NCBI GenBank assembly: GCA_022452285.1
Contig: JAKUNG010000016.1
Location: forward strand, 40,161 to 104,160
Length of the DNA stretch: 64,000 nucleotides
Source: Terriglobia bacterium
GTDB taxonomy: Bacteria; Acidobacteriota; Terriglobia; Versatilivoradales; Versatilivoraceae
Direction of reading: 5' to 3'
Part shown: positions 39,446 to 48,603 of the stretch, in pieces
How positions within the stretch are numbered: the first letter of the stretch is position 1
How the letters are laid out: each line of letters starts with the position of its first letter
Program-made: the position numbers and the translations under genes
Notes under the pieces: model-generated
Database searches by the model: none
The model's input: only the letters and a program-made list of their open reading frames with translations
Told to the model about the DNA's origin: nothing

Positions 39446-40495
39446 ATGACAAACAAAAAAATAGATAAAAACAAGGTTGAGAGGACTTCCGCAGCACCAT
39501 CAAACCCTGCTGCCCCTTCCTTACTAGTGCCTGTGCCAGCTGGACCAATTCCTTTAGGTCCAATTCCAGCTGTTCGAAAGAGCATAAAAATTACAATCGA
39601 TGGTAAGGAGCTGACAGTACAACAGGGAGATACCCTTCTTGATGCCTGTCGCCTTATGGAGATTGATATACCAACACTCTGTTTCTTAGATAATTTTAAA
39701 CCAGTAAACGTGTGTCGTGTTTGTGTAGTTGAACTCAAGAATTCTCGGACTTTAGTTCCAGCCTGTTCTCGTTTAGCTGAAAATGGGATGGTTGTTCAGA
39801 CTAATAGTGAACGAGTTAAATTAAGTCGACGTCTGGTTCTAGAATTCTTGGCCTCCTCTGTAGATATTTCAACAGCTCCGGAATTGCAAGGTTATTTAGA
39901 GAGCTACGAGGGAAAACCAATGCGTTTTGGACATTCGAAGCCTCTATTAAATTCTCAGAAATCAAATTCTCGTGGATTAAATAACAGGGCATTTCCCGAG
40001 AGTCATGTTCCAGCAACCAATAGTCAGCCAGTAAAAATTGACAATGAACTATATGTTCGGGATTACAGTAAATGTATTCTTTGTTATAAATGTGTCCAGG
40101 CTTGTGGTGATGAAGCTCAAAACACATTTGCAATTGCTGTAGCAGGTCGTGGATTTGATAGTTGTATTTCGACCGAATATTCGGTTTCTTTACCAGATTC
40201 TGCTTGCGTGTACTGTGGCAACTGCATAGGTGTGTGCCCTACAGGTGCTCTAATGTTTAAAACTGAATTTGATTTAAGAAAGGCTAATAATTGGGATGAA
40301 TCTGTTCAAGATCAAACGGATACTATTTGCCCCTATTGTGGAGTTGGATGTACAGTTACCTTGCATGTACAAGATAATTCAATTGTGAAAGTAACATCTC
40401 CCTTTGATCAAGAAGTTACACAAGGACATTTATGCATTAAGGGAAGGTTTGGCTGGCAGTTTTTACAACAAAAAAAGAAAAAAGAGACCTCTTAA
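39446..40495 (+). CDS. Iron-sulfur half of the formate dehydrogenase alpha subunit
   Basis: A 349-residue protein equal to the N-terminus of FdhA. In order: an Ala/Pro-rich stretch (about 15-43); a [2Fe-2S] domain with Cys 79, 90, 93, 107; two [4Fe-4S] ferredoxin motifs CILCYKCVQAC (about 210-220) and CVYCGNCIGVC (about 254-264); and the Mo-proximal [4Fe-4S] domain CPYCGVGC...HLC (about 295-330), ending GRFGWQFLQQ. The next residues in ordinary FdhA (DRLTRPL) open the separate gene at 35544. The His/Cys-ligated cluster normally between the [2Fe-2S] and ferredoxin parts has no cysteines here (SSVDISTAPELQGY), so it is lost. The ATG has no strong ribosome site. Confidence 0.9.
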   Translation: MTNKKIDKNKVERTSAAPSNPAAPSLLVPVPAGPIPLGPIPAVRKSIKITIDGKELTVQQGDTLLDACRLMEIDIPTLCFLDNFKPVNVCRVCVVELKNSRTLVPACSRLAENGMVVQTNSERVKLSRRLVLEFLASSVDISTAPELQGYLESYEGKPMRFGHSKPLLNSQKSNSRGLNNRAFPESHVPATNSQPVKIDNELYVRDYSKCILCYKCVQACGDEAQNTFAIAVAGRGFDSCISTEYSVSLPDSACVYCGNCIGVCPTGALMFKTEFDLRKANNWDESVQDQTDTICPYCGVGCTVTLHVQDNSIVKVTSPFDQEVTQGHLCIKGRFGWQFLQQKKKKETS

Positions 40496-40562
40496 ATTAA
40501 ACCATTTGTGCTTAATGACTGTTTCTTATTAAATTCCTTTTGATTTAAGTTGGGAGTGAAAC

Positions 40563-40590
40563 TTGACAATGGCAGATGGCTCGATACAAT
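40563..40590 (+). promoter_or_regulatory. Near-consensus sigma-70 promoter for fdnGHI-fdhE
   Basis: TTGACA (40563-40568), 16-nt spacer, TACAAT (40585-40590), in the 214-nt gap before fdnG. It implies that the membrane enzyme can be transcribed independently of the soluble enzyme, with a leader of about 110 nt. Confidence 0.8.
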
Positions 40591-40709
40591 GACTTCTAAT
40601 TAATAAAAGAGTAGATTTTTAGCCTTACCCTTGGATTTTTTTATTTAATAGATTTTAGTAGGAATTACAAGATTAACTGAGCTTCTTAAAATAATAAGGT
40701 AACGGAAAC

Positions 40710-43700
40710 ATGTCAAACGAACTCTCGCGTCGTGGATTTCTCACAACAGGTGCAACATTAGCTACCGCTTTTGGCTTTGACCTAAAACTGGCAGCTAATC
40801 AGGTTCGGGAGCTCAAGATTTCCCGTACAACTCAGACGCACAGTGTTTGTCCTTACTGTGCAGTAGGTTGTAGTGTGGTAATTCATACTCTGGGGGATAA
40901 ATCAAGAAACGTTAAACCATCGGTGGTTCACATCGAAGGAGACCCAGATAGTCCAATTAATCGTGGCACCCTTTGTCCTAAAGGAATCTCACTTAAACAA
41001 TTTGTAGTTAACGATCAGAGATTAACTCGTCCCCTATATAGGGCTGCAGGTGCAAAGGAATGGACCACAATTTCTTGGGAGGTTGCCTTTGAACGCATGG
41101 CTAGACGGATAAAGGAAACTCGTGACCGTGGTTTTGAGACGAAGGATGCCAAAGATCAATTAGTTAATAGGCTTTCCAACATAGCACTTATTGGAGGATG
41201 TACAGATACTAACGAAATCAACTACTTATTAGGAAAGTTTCGGTTTGGTTTAGGAATAGTAGCCTATGAAAATCAGGCTCGCCTTTGACATGGTCCGACT
41301 GTGGCCAGTTTGGCCGCTACTTTTGGCAGGGGGGCAATGACAAATGGATGGACTGATGTTGCTAATTCTGATGTCATTTTGGTTATGGGCGGCAACCCTG
41401 CTGAAAATCATCCAGTAGGCTTCCGGTTTGTGATGGAAGCAAAACGCAAACGGAAAGCAAAGCTCGTTTGTATTGACCCTCGGTTTAATCGGACGGCGGC
41501 AGTTTCTGATTGTTATGTGCCTATTAGGGCTGGTTCTGACATTGCTTATTTAGGTGGGTTAATCCACTACGCCCTTAGCCACAATACTTTTCATAGCGAT
41601 TATGTTCGACTGCATACCAATGCTTCATTTCTAATAAAAAAGGATTTCAGTTTTAAAGAAGGTCTTTTCTCTGGATGGGATCCTAAGAAACGACAGTACG
41701 ATAAATCTTCTTGGCAGTACGAGTTAGATCATCGTGGTCATGCTAAAACGGATCCTTCTCTAAAGCACCCTCGCTCAGTCTTTCAACTTATGAAGAAACA
41801 TTATTCCCGCTATACTGAGGAAAAAGTGGCTTCGATTTGTGGATGTTCAATAAAGGATTTTGGCAAAGCCGCTCAAATTATCTGTTCAACAGGAAATCCA
41901 ACTGGCCGTGGCACTGTACTTTATGCTTTAGGTTGGACTCAACACAGCCATTCGGTTCAGCTCATTCATACGGCAGCTATGTTGCAATTAATTTTAGGAA
42001 ATATCGGAGTTCCGGGAGGAGGAGTTAATGCCCAACGCGGACATTCTAATATTCAAGGTGCCACTGATTTAGGTGCTTGGAATATGCTTCCAGGGTATTT
42101 AAAAATTCCAAAGGCAGACCAGGATTCATTAGCTTCTTATTTAAAAGAAAATTCTCCCAAGGCTTTGAGACCCAATGCCTTGAATTATTGGAAAAATACC
42201 TCTAAATTCATGGTTAGTCTATTGAAGGCATACTATGGTGATAATGCGACGATTAAAAACGATTTTGGTTACAAAAATCTACCTAAAATAGGATTGAATA
42301 AGGATCATAGTTGGGGTCAAATTTTCGATGATATGTATAGAGGAGAAATTGAAGGGTTAATCTCTTTCGGAATGAATCCTGTTGCTAATGGTCCTAATTC
42401 AAGCAAAATGATAGGGTCTCTTTCTAAGCTTAAGTGGCTAATTGTGGCAGATTGTTTTGAAACTGAGACAGCAGCATTCTGGAATGCAAAGGAGCTGGCA
42501 GAGAAATATTATCCATCAGCTGGAGAGACAGATGATGTTAAGACCGAGGTATTCTTGCTGCCTGCTGGTTGTTTTGCAGAGAAGGATGGAACCTTTGTTA
42601 ACTCCTCTCGATGGTTACAATGGAAATATGCGGCTTTAGATCCTCCTGGTGAAGCTTTGCCTGACCAGGAAATTATTGCTGGGCTTTTCCTTAAGTTAAG
42701 AGAACTTTACCAAAAGGAAGGTGGTGTTGCTGCAGACCCGTTACTAGAGATGACATGGAACTATGCCAATGCTAGATCCCCTTCCTTGGAGGAAGTAGCC
42801 AAGGAAATTAGTGGAAGTAAGACTAAAACTAGAATTCAGGTGTCTGGTTTTGGAGACCTTCATGATGATGGATCAACCCTTTGTGGCAATTGGCTCTACT
42901 CAGGATCTTTTACAGAAGCTGGCAATATGATGGCTCGGCGAGGTCAGGAAGATCCAACAGGATTAGGTTTTTTTCCAAATTGGGCTTGGAATTGGCCAGC
43001 GAACCGTCGCGTTTTGTATAATCGTGCTTCGACTGATGCTGTAGGGAAACCTTGGGATGCTAGTCGGTCTGGAATTCGTTGGGATGGAAAAAGTTGGTTA
43101 GGAGATGTTCCAGATTATAAATCGGATGCTCCTCCTGAAGCTTATGGGGCCTTCATTATGTTGAGTGAAGGGGTGGCTAAACTCTTTGCAGCAGATTTTA
43201 TTGAGGGACCCTTTCCAGAACACTATGAACCCTATGAATCCCCTGTAGATAATGAGATGCATCCTAAGGTAGGGACAAATCCACTTGCTAAGGTGTTTAA
43301 TAGTGAATTTGATCGGATAGGCTCTCGGTCTGAGTTTCCTTATGTAGCCCTTACCTATCGACTCACCGAACACTTTCATTATTGGACTAAACATGTCAGT
43401 GCAACTTCTCAGCTTCAACCAAAATTTTTTGTTGAATTACCTACAGAACTTGCTGAGGAGAAGGGAATTGTTAGTGGTGATTTCGTTAGAGTTTCTTCAG
43501 CTCGAGGTTTTGTTGAGGGACAGGCTCTTGTAACACGGAGAATACGAGCTTTAAAAATAAAGGGGCAGACTATATATCAGGTAGGATTACCCATTCATTG
43601 GGGATTTTTAGGTAGAGTTAAAGGACCTTTAGTCAACAATCTTAGTCCTTCTGTAATGGATCCTAATTCAGGTACACCCGAATATAAAGGATTTCTTGTC

Positions 43701-43718
43701 AATGTTGAAAGAATCTGA
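40710..43718 (+). CDS. fdnG: Formate dehydrogenase-N alpha subunit, selenocysteine-containing
   Basis: A 1002-residue protein read through an in-frame TGA at 41286-41288 (Sec at residue 193: NQARL-U-HGPTVASL, matching E. coli FdnG, Sec196). The N-terminal twin-arginine signal is SRRGFLTTGATLATAFGF, so it is exported folded through the Tat system encoded at 23.5 kb. The [4Fe-4S] ligands are in CPYCAVGCSV...GTLCPKG. bis-MGD motifs include LVMGGNPAENHPVGF, VCIDPRF, GGGVNAQRGHSNIQG and FGMNPVANGPNS. It oxidises formate on the periplasmic side and passes electrons through FdnH and FdnI to quinone. Confidence 0.97.
41286..41317 (+). promoter_or_regulatory. Sec UGA with bacterial SECIS hairpin in fdnG
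   Basis: TGA (41286-41288), then 18 bases to the 5-nt loop AGTTT (41307-41311). Stem GTGGCC (41301-41306) with GGCCGC (41312-41317), one G-U pair; A-U closing of the loop is possible. E. coli fdnG has AGUCU in the loop, so one base differs; the G at the second position is kept. Confidence 0.9.
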
Positions 43719-43778
43719 AGGTTAGATTTACAGATTAATTAAAGTAACAAGTTCAGGCTTAATTAAACTAGGGAACGT

Positions 43779-44582
43779 TTGAAAATGAGTGAAAAGCCAG
43801 TTTTAGCTAAACTAATTGATACAACTACCTGTATAGGTTGTAAAGCTTGTGAAGTTGCTTGTCAGGAATGGAATGATCAGGAATTCACAATAAGTGGATT
43901 AGGAGGTGATTACCAAACTCAACCTGACGTTACTCACAATTTTTGGAACTTGATCAAGTTTAATGAAGAGTCAGATGATGATCAAATGTCATGGCTCATG
44001 GCAAAGTACCAATGTATGCATTGTGCTGACCCTGGGTGTCTAAAAGCTTGTCCGGCTCCTGGGGCAATCGTTGTTTTAGATAATGGAATTGTTGATTTTA
44101 ATCAAGATAACTGCATCGGTTGTGGGTATTGTATTACGGGCTGTCCCTTTGACATCCCTCGATTGAATCCCCAAACAAATAAGGTTTACAAGTGCACGCT
44201 CTGTTCTGATCGCACAGAGGTTGGATTGCAACCAGCTTGTATTAAAGCTTGCCCAACTAGTTGTTTGACTTTTGGAACACGTAGTGAGCTTTTACAAAAA
44301 GCTGAAGATCGAAGTCAAGAGTTGCAGGATGATGGGATAAAAACAGCTGGTGTTTATAATCCCATCGGGGTTGGAGGAACTAATGTTTTATATGTACTAG
44401 CTCATGCCGATCGGCCTGAAGCCTATGGTTTGCCGAAAGATCCCAAGATTCCATGGGCTGTATGGTTTTGGAAAAGTCCTTTAAAGTGGTTTGGTAACTT
44501 GATTTTAATCGGGGGAATTCTTGGGACTTTTGTCCATTATCTTCGGTATGGACCAAAAAATTATCAGGATGAAAATGACTGA
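43779..44582 (+). CDS. fdnH: Formate dehydrogenase-N iron-sulfur subunit beta
   Basis: A 267-residue electron-transfer subunit with four [4Fe-4S] motifs: CIGCKACEVACQEW (about 18-31), CMHCADPGCLKACP (about 85), CIGCGYCITGCPFDIPR (about 113) and CTLCSDR...CIKACPTSC (about 142-170). A single C-terminal membrane helix (LILIGGILGTFVHYL) anchors it at the periplasmic face. It connects FdnG to FdnI. It overlaps fdnI by 8 bases. Confidence 0.95.
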   Translation: MKMSEKPVLAKLIDTTTCIGCKACEVACQEWNDQEFTISGLGGDYQTQPDVTHNFWNLIKFNEESDDDQMSWLMAKYQCMHCADPGCLKACPAPGAIVVLDNGIVDFNQDNCIGCGYCITGCPFDIPRLNPQTNKVYKCTLCSDRTEVGLQPACIKACPTSCLTFGTRSELLQKAEDRSQELQDDGIKTAGVYNPIGVGGTNVLYVLAHADRPEAYGLPKDPKIPWAVWFWKSPLKWFGNLILIGGILGTFVHYLRYGPKNYQDEND

Positions 44583-45189
44583 AAGAAGAATTGAACGTTT
44601 TAGCTTTATTGAAAGAATGATGCATTGGCTAGCTGCTTTATCATTTCTATATGCAGCTTTGACTGGATTGGCACTATGGTCACATCGACTCTACTGGTTA
44701 GCGGCAGTTTTTGGGGGAGGAGAGACAGTGCGAGGTTGGCATCCCTGGGGAGGAATAGTATTTACTTTAACTATTGGTTATATGTTTCAGAATTGGGCAA
44801 GGCAAATGAAATTAGATAGAGAAGATCTTCAGTGGTTGCGTCGCGCCCATCGTTATGCAATTCACGATGACAAAGATTTACCAGAAGCTAATAAATTTAA
44901 TGCTGGGCAGAAGCTGCTTTTCTGGGTTCAGTCAGTAGCAACGATACTTCTCTTGTTTAGCGGTACAGTTTTATGGTGGCCTCACAGCATGAGTCAGGAT
45001 TTTCGACTATTAGCCATTTTAATTCATCCAATTTCCGCGATATTATCTATCGGAGCTATCATTGTCCACATTTACATGGGAACTGCTGCGGTACCTGGTG
45101 CCTTTCGTGGAATGATACAAGGATGGGTTCGTCCCGAATGGGCTTCCTCTCATCATCCTAAATGGTTTCGCGAGATTTTGAAACGCTAA
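44575..45189 (+). CDS. fdnI: Formate dehydrogenase-N cytochrome b subunit gamma
   Basis: About 204 residues, four membrane helices, with haem-ligand histidines in RMMHWLAALSFLYA (about 18), RGWHPWGGIVF, and SAILSIGAIIVHIYMGTAA (about 165). It takes electrons to menaquinone or ubiquinone at the cytoplasmic side. ATG 44575 is chosen: AGGA lies five bases upstream at 44566-44569, and this overlaps the fdnH stop as coupled genes often do. Confidence 0.93.
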   Translation: MTERRIERFSFIERMMHWLAALSFLYAALTGLALWSHRLYWLAAVFGGGETVRGWHPWGGIVFTLTIGYMFQNWARQMKLDREDLQWLRRAHRYAIHDDKDLPEANKFNAGQKLLFWVQSVATILLLFSGTVLWWPHSMSQDFRLLAILIHPISAILSIGAIIVHIYMGTAAVPGAFRGMIQGWVRPEWASSHHPKWFREILKR

Positions 45190-45896
45190 ATAAATTACGT
45201 CTTGATCGAGCTGGTTATCTTTCTTCACGATATCCTGCGAGTAGGGAAATACTCTCTTTCTTTATAGAACTTGTTACCCTACAGAAAAAAATAGTTAACC
45301 AGTTAGATCAATGGGATTCTCTTATAGACCATAGAGATCCTTTTCTTAAGCTAGTTGCAGAAAAGGGCCCACCTGAGCTAAGAAATGCTGGTAAAAGGAT
45401 CGATAAATTATATTTAGATACTTTGCTCGATAAGTATTGGAAGCAGGTCGACACCAGCTCCTCAGAAAGTTTTTTTGCACGTGTCCTATTACAACCCTAT
45501 TTAATTAAAACTGGAGTTCAACGCGGATCGAATAGTCCAAATAAATGTCCAAGTTGTGGCCATTTTCCCCAGGTAGGCGTTCTTCGTCCTGAAGGAGATG
45601 GAATGAAGTTAACTTTAGTTTGTTCCTTATGCCTAAAAGAGTGGTCGTTTCCAAGAGGGTATTGCCCAGCATGTCAGGAGTCTGAGGAAAAGAAAAGGTC
45701 CTATTTTAAGACTACTGAGTTTAAGCATTTCCAGCTTGAAGTTTGTGAGACTTGTCACATTTATCTTCATACCGTTGATCTTGACAAAGACCCTAAAGCT
45801 ATTCCAGAAGTGGATGAATTAACAGCTCTTCCCCTTGATATTTGGGCTCAACAACGTGGCTATCGGAAATTGCAAGTGAATTTAGCAGGAATTTAA
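45162..45896 (+). CDS. fdhE: Formate dehydrogenase accessory protein FdhE
   Basis: A 244-residue cytosolic protein with four CxxC zinc/iron knuckles: CPSCGHFP, CSLCLKEW, CPACQES and CETCHIY. FdhE is required for maturation of FDH-N/O, and was found to bind rubredoxin-like iron. It overlaps fdnI by 28 bases, the last gene of the fdn operon. The sulfur-transferring partner FdhD is absent from the window. Confidence 0.93.
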   Translation: MVSRDFETLNKLRLDRAGYLSSRYPASREILSFFIELVTLQKKIVNQLDQWDSLIDHRDPFLKLVAEKGPPELRNAGKRIDKLYLDTLLDKYWKQVDTSSSESFFARVLLQPYLIKTGVQRGSNSPNKCPSCGHFPQVGVLRPEGDGMKLTLVCSLCLKEWSFPRGYCPACQESEEKKRSYFKTTEFKHFQLEVCETCHIYLHTVDLDKDPKAIPEVDELTALPLDIWAQQRGYRKLQVNLAGI

Positions 45897-46020
45897 AACC
45901 CTGAAGAGTCCATGTTATTTTTGATCTTTCTGATGTTATAGCGTACTTAGCTCTTTGATCGAAAAACCAGAAAGGAAACTTTTAAAGAGGTGGTTTTCGC
46001 TCAACCTTCCTGTAGAGGGG

Positions 46021-46767
46021 TTACTTGGTAACAAAATAAATTCTACTATCAACTGAGGGCCCACAATCTGGACCAGCTAATAATTTCAAGACACGGGCTT
46101 CTTCTATCTCCAGTAGTTCTTCTATTTGAGGTTGTGGAATAAAATTAGAGCAAATAGGGTGTAGCCCAAGCTTTCCGTAAAGAAATTGTTCGTTTACACC
46201 AAGACTTCTCAAAAGATTATATATTTTGCGGCGTGGCTGCAGGCGGTTCCTAAATGAAATGTGGTGGGGTAGTTGAAAAATTGCCAGACCATTAGGTTTG
46301 ATAATCCGTATAAATTCTGAAATATAAGATCGGATGGTTTTTTTGTTGGAAATATGTTGGAGAACAAAATCTGAATATACCAAATCAAAATGATTGTCGG
46401 GTAGTATTTTAAGATGGGGTTCTGAATTTACTAGAAACTTACAATTTGAAACTGATTGGTTTAGTTTCAGTGCTTGGTCTATCATCCTTTCAGATATATC
46501 AATTCCAATCGCCTGACTAAAATAGCGGCAAAAAATTCGGGTATGTCTTCCCACTCCACACCCAAAATCTAACATTAACTGTCTTTTTTTAGGATAGCCT
46601 AAATCACTAAGTGATTTCATCACAGTCTGAATTTGGTATTCTCCTGTTTGAAAAAACTCTTCAACCTTCCATTTTCCGTATTGGCGGTTTTTTTCAGTGA
46701 CTATTGCCCAATACGGATCCATATTTGCTAATTCTTCCCAACTCTTCTTATGTTTTTCCAAAGACAT
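46021..46767 (-). CDS. Class I SAM-dependent methyltransferase
   Basis: A 248-residue protein with Rossmann motif I in LMLDFGCGVGRHTRIF (about 65-80), the acidic residue at the end of strand beta2 in AIGIDISERMI, and motif II/III in LVYSDFVLQHI and IIKPNGLAIFQLPHH. This resembles the UbiE/Methyltransf_11 group. The substrate is unknown. It is the last of three minus-strand genes with 46932 and 47822, separated from 46932 by about 160 nt. Confidence 0.8.
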   Translation of the reverse strand: MSLEKHKKSWEELANMDPYWAIVTEKNRQYGKWKVEEFFQTGEYQIQTVMKSLSDLGYPKKRQLMLDFGCGVGRHTRIFCRYFSQAIGIDISERMIDQALKLNQSVSNCKFLVNSEPHLKILPDNHFDLVYSDFVLQHISNKKTIRSYISEFIRIIKPNGLAIFQLPHHISFRNRLQPRRKIYNLLRSLGVNEQFLYGKLGLHPICSNFIPQPQIEELLEIEEARVLKLLAGPDCGPSVDSRIYFVTK

Positions 46768-46931
46768 AATCTGGTTTAGTTTTTATTTTGAATGTTCACT
46801 AAATATCATTAGAAGAAGTAATAGAGAACCTGGTTTTTCTATCCTGAACTGTTTAAACTTCAGAAGGTTCCATGTTTAATGATGAATCTCAGTAAACTAT
46901 TATACGTCATTGGAAGGCACTGAATGTACGG

Positions 46932-47762
46932 TTAAACTGAGAGAATTTTTGATGAGTAAGGATTCCGATGAAATTGTACTGCACCAACTTTAAGGGTACA
47001 TTTTGGATTTAATCTCCATAACCAGGGAGATATAATTCTTGATTTTTGAACCATGGAACTTAGAACATTGTCAGTTACTGTCAGAGAATAAAGATCTTCT
47101 GGACTGACCCCTAGGAAGCTACGTGAGTCAGTGGCTATTTGGTTATTCTCCTTAACATAAGAAAAATCCGTTACGATTAAACCTACTCCATCTGGTACGA
47201 GTAACTCCGCTAATAATCTTAAGTGCCTGATCCTCAAAGCTTGGAGAAGCTCCATCGGTGGATGTTTTAGACTGCTTATAAAAACAATAGAATCAATAAT
47301 TTGAGTAAGTAGACAGGTCGAAATGGTTATTTCAAAGGAACCTAGAAAAGGAAGCCCAGTAAAATTAAGAGCTTGCCTAATGCAATGGTGGAGAAAAGTT
47401 GAGGTTTTCTTACTAGATGACCAGGATTTTAATGTTGGGAAAATACCAGTCACATCAATGCCTCCATGTAACTTTATCTTTTTATGTTTAATTAGTTTTT
47501 GTTGAGAAACGCCTCGTTCTAAGGCCTTAGAATCTAAATCAACTAAATGAATTTCAGAGAAATATCTAATGAGTCTATTCAAGTCTAAATCATTACAGTT
47601 ACCTGCGCCAAGAACGCAGAGTCGAGCAGAGGAAATGTGAGGAACTGAAGTAATTAAATCTTGAACTGATTGTCTATGAGAATCGTAAAGATTCCAATGA
47701 CTATTGGTAGACTGATTAAGTCGAAATTGGCGGTCGATTAATGGGTTATGCCAGAAAGACAT
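46932..47762 (-). CDS. Methyltransferase-like protein of unknown function
   Basis: About 276 residues. LCVLGAGNCNDLDLNRL (about residues 47-63) looks like SAM motif I in the form GAGNCxDxD, and IHLVDLDSKALERGV like motif II with the ribose-binding Asp. The rest (SSLKHPPMELLQALRIRHLRLLAEL, VTDFSYVKENNQIA) I do not recognise. ATG 47762 is used; a TTG at 47786 could add eight residues. No functional claim is made beyond the likely SAM fold. Confidence 0.6.
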   Translation of the reverse strand: MSFWHNPLIDRQFRLNQSTNSHWNLYDSHRQSVQDLITSVPHISSARLCVLGAGNCNDLDLNRLIRYFSEIHLVDLDSKALERGVSQQKLIKHKKIKLHGGIDVTGIFPTLKSWSSSKKTSTFLHHCIRQALNFTGLPFLGSFEITISTCLLTQIIDSIVFISSLKHPPMELLQALRIRHLRLLAELLVPDGVGLIVTDFSYVKENNQIATDSRSFLGVSPEDLYSLTVTDNVLSSMVQKSRIISPWLWRLNPKCTLKVGAVQFHRNPYSSKILSV

Positions 47763-47821
47763 ATTCTTCCATTTAGATTCACACAAATAAAAACTCTACT
47801 TTTAATTTAATGAGTAATCAT

Positions 47822-48520
47822 TTAGGAAACTTTTGTCGACAAATAATTCAAAATATTCTCAAGGACTTTATTGATCTGTCTAAATCGATCCAAGTTAGCT
47901 AACATTTGATTAGGTTTTTGGATGTATTCCCCTCCCTGTAATTCATCGGCACAACCATAAATGAGAGCTTTTAGGGCTTCCAGGGTAGTCTCAAGGTGAA
48001 ATTGTAGGCCTAAAACACGGTCCCCATAAAGGAAGGCTTGGTTTTCACAGGCTTGGCTACGTGCTAAGTGAACCGTTTTAGTAGGTAGATCAAAGGTTTC
48101 GCCATGCCAATGGAACACCTCAGTTTTTGATGGCAACAGACTCCCAGGGAACTGGTTTCTTATACTTTGAACAGGCTCGATGGGAAACCAACCTATTTCA
48201 GACTCAGAGTTCTTGTAGACCTTAGAACCAAGAACACTAGCAATCAGTTGACATCCTAGACAAATACCTAAAATGGGTATTTGTCTGTCGAGTGCTTGAC
48301 CAATTAATTTTTTTTCTGAACTGATCCAGGGATACTTGGCTCCGTCATTTGCGCTCATTGGTCCTCCCATGACAATTAACCAGTCAATTTCATCGATAGA
48401 AGGTAGTGACTCATTCTGGAATAAATTAGTCACACTTGCTTTTAATCTTTTTTTAATTAGCCAGGTATCGATTGCCCCCAGGCCTTCAAAAGGAACATGT
48501 TTTAAATAATGAACTCTCAT
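47822..48520 (-). CDS. Class I glutamine amidotransferase-like protein
   Basis: A 232-residue stand-alone GATase1 domain. The nucleophile Cys is in LGICLGCQLIASVLG (about residue 87) and the His-Glu of the triad in GLQFHLETTLEAL (about 178). It resembles the amidotransferase half of GMP synthase, but there is no synthase domain, and similar free-standing proteins include gamma-glutamyl hydrolases and YfeJ-like proteins. ATG 48520 is used. Its partner in ammonia transfer is unknown; it is about 35-60 nt upstream of the methyltransferase-like gene. Confidence 0.83.
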   Translation of the reverse strand: MRVHYLKHVPFEGLGAIDTWLIKKRLKASVTNLFQNESLPSIDEIDWLIVMGGPMSANDGAKYPWISSEKKLIGQALDRQIPILGICLGCQLIASVLGSKVYKNSESEIGWFPIEPVQSIRNQFPGSLLPSKTEVFHWHGETFDLPTKTVHLARSQACENQAFLYGDRVLGLQFHLETTLEALKALIYGCADELQGGEYIQKPNQMLANLDRFRQINKVLENILNYLSTKVS

Positions 48521-48603
48521 AATCAAAAGTTAATTAGGGTTGTAGTAGCAAAAATAAATTAAAAATCAAAAAACTGGATAGATGTTTAGTTTTTCCTAGA
48601 GCA

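Noticed and set aside
40710..43718. fdnG as a frame-interrupted gene
   Set aside because: Same reasoning; residue 193 corresponds to Sec196 of E. coli FdnG and a SECIS is present.
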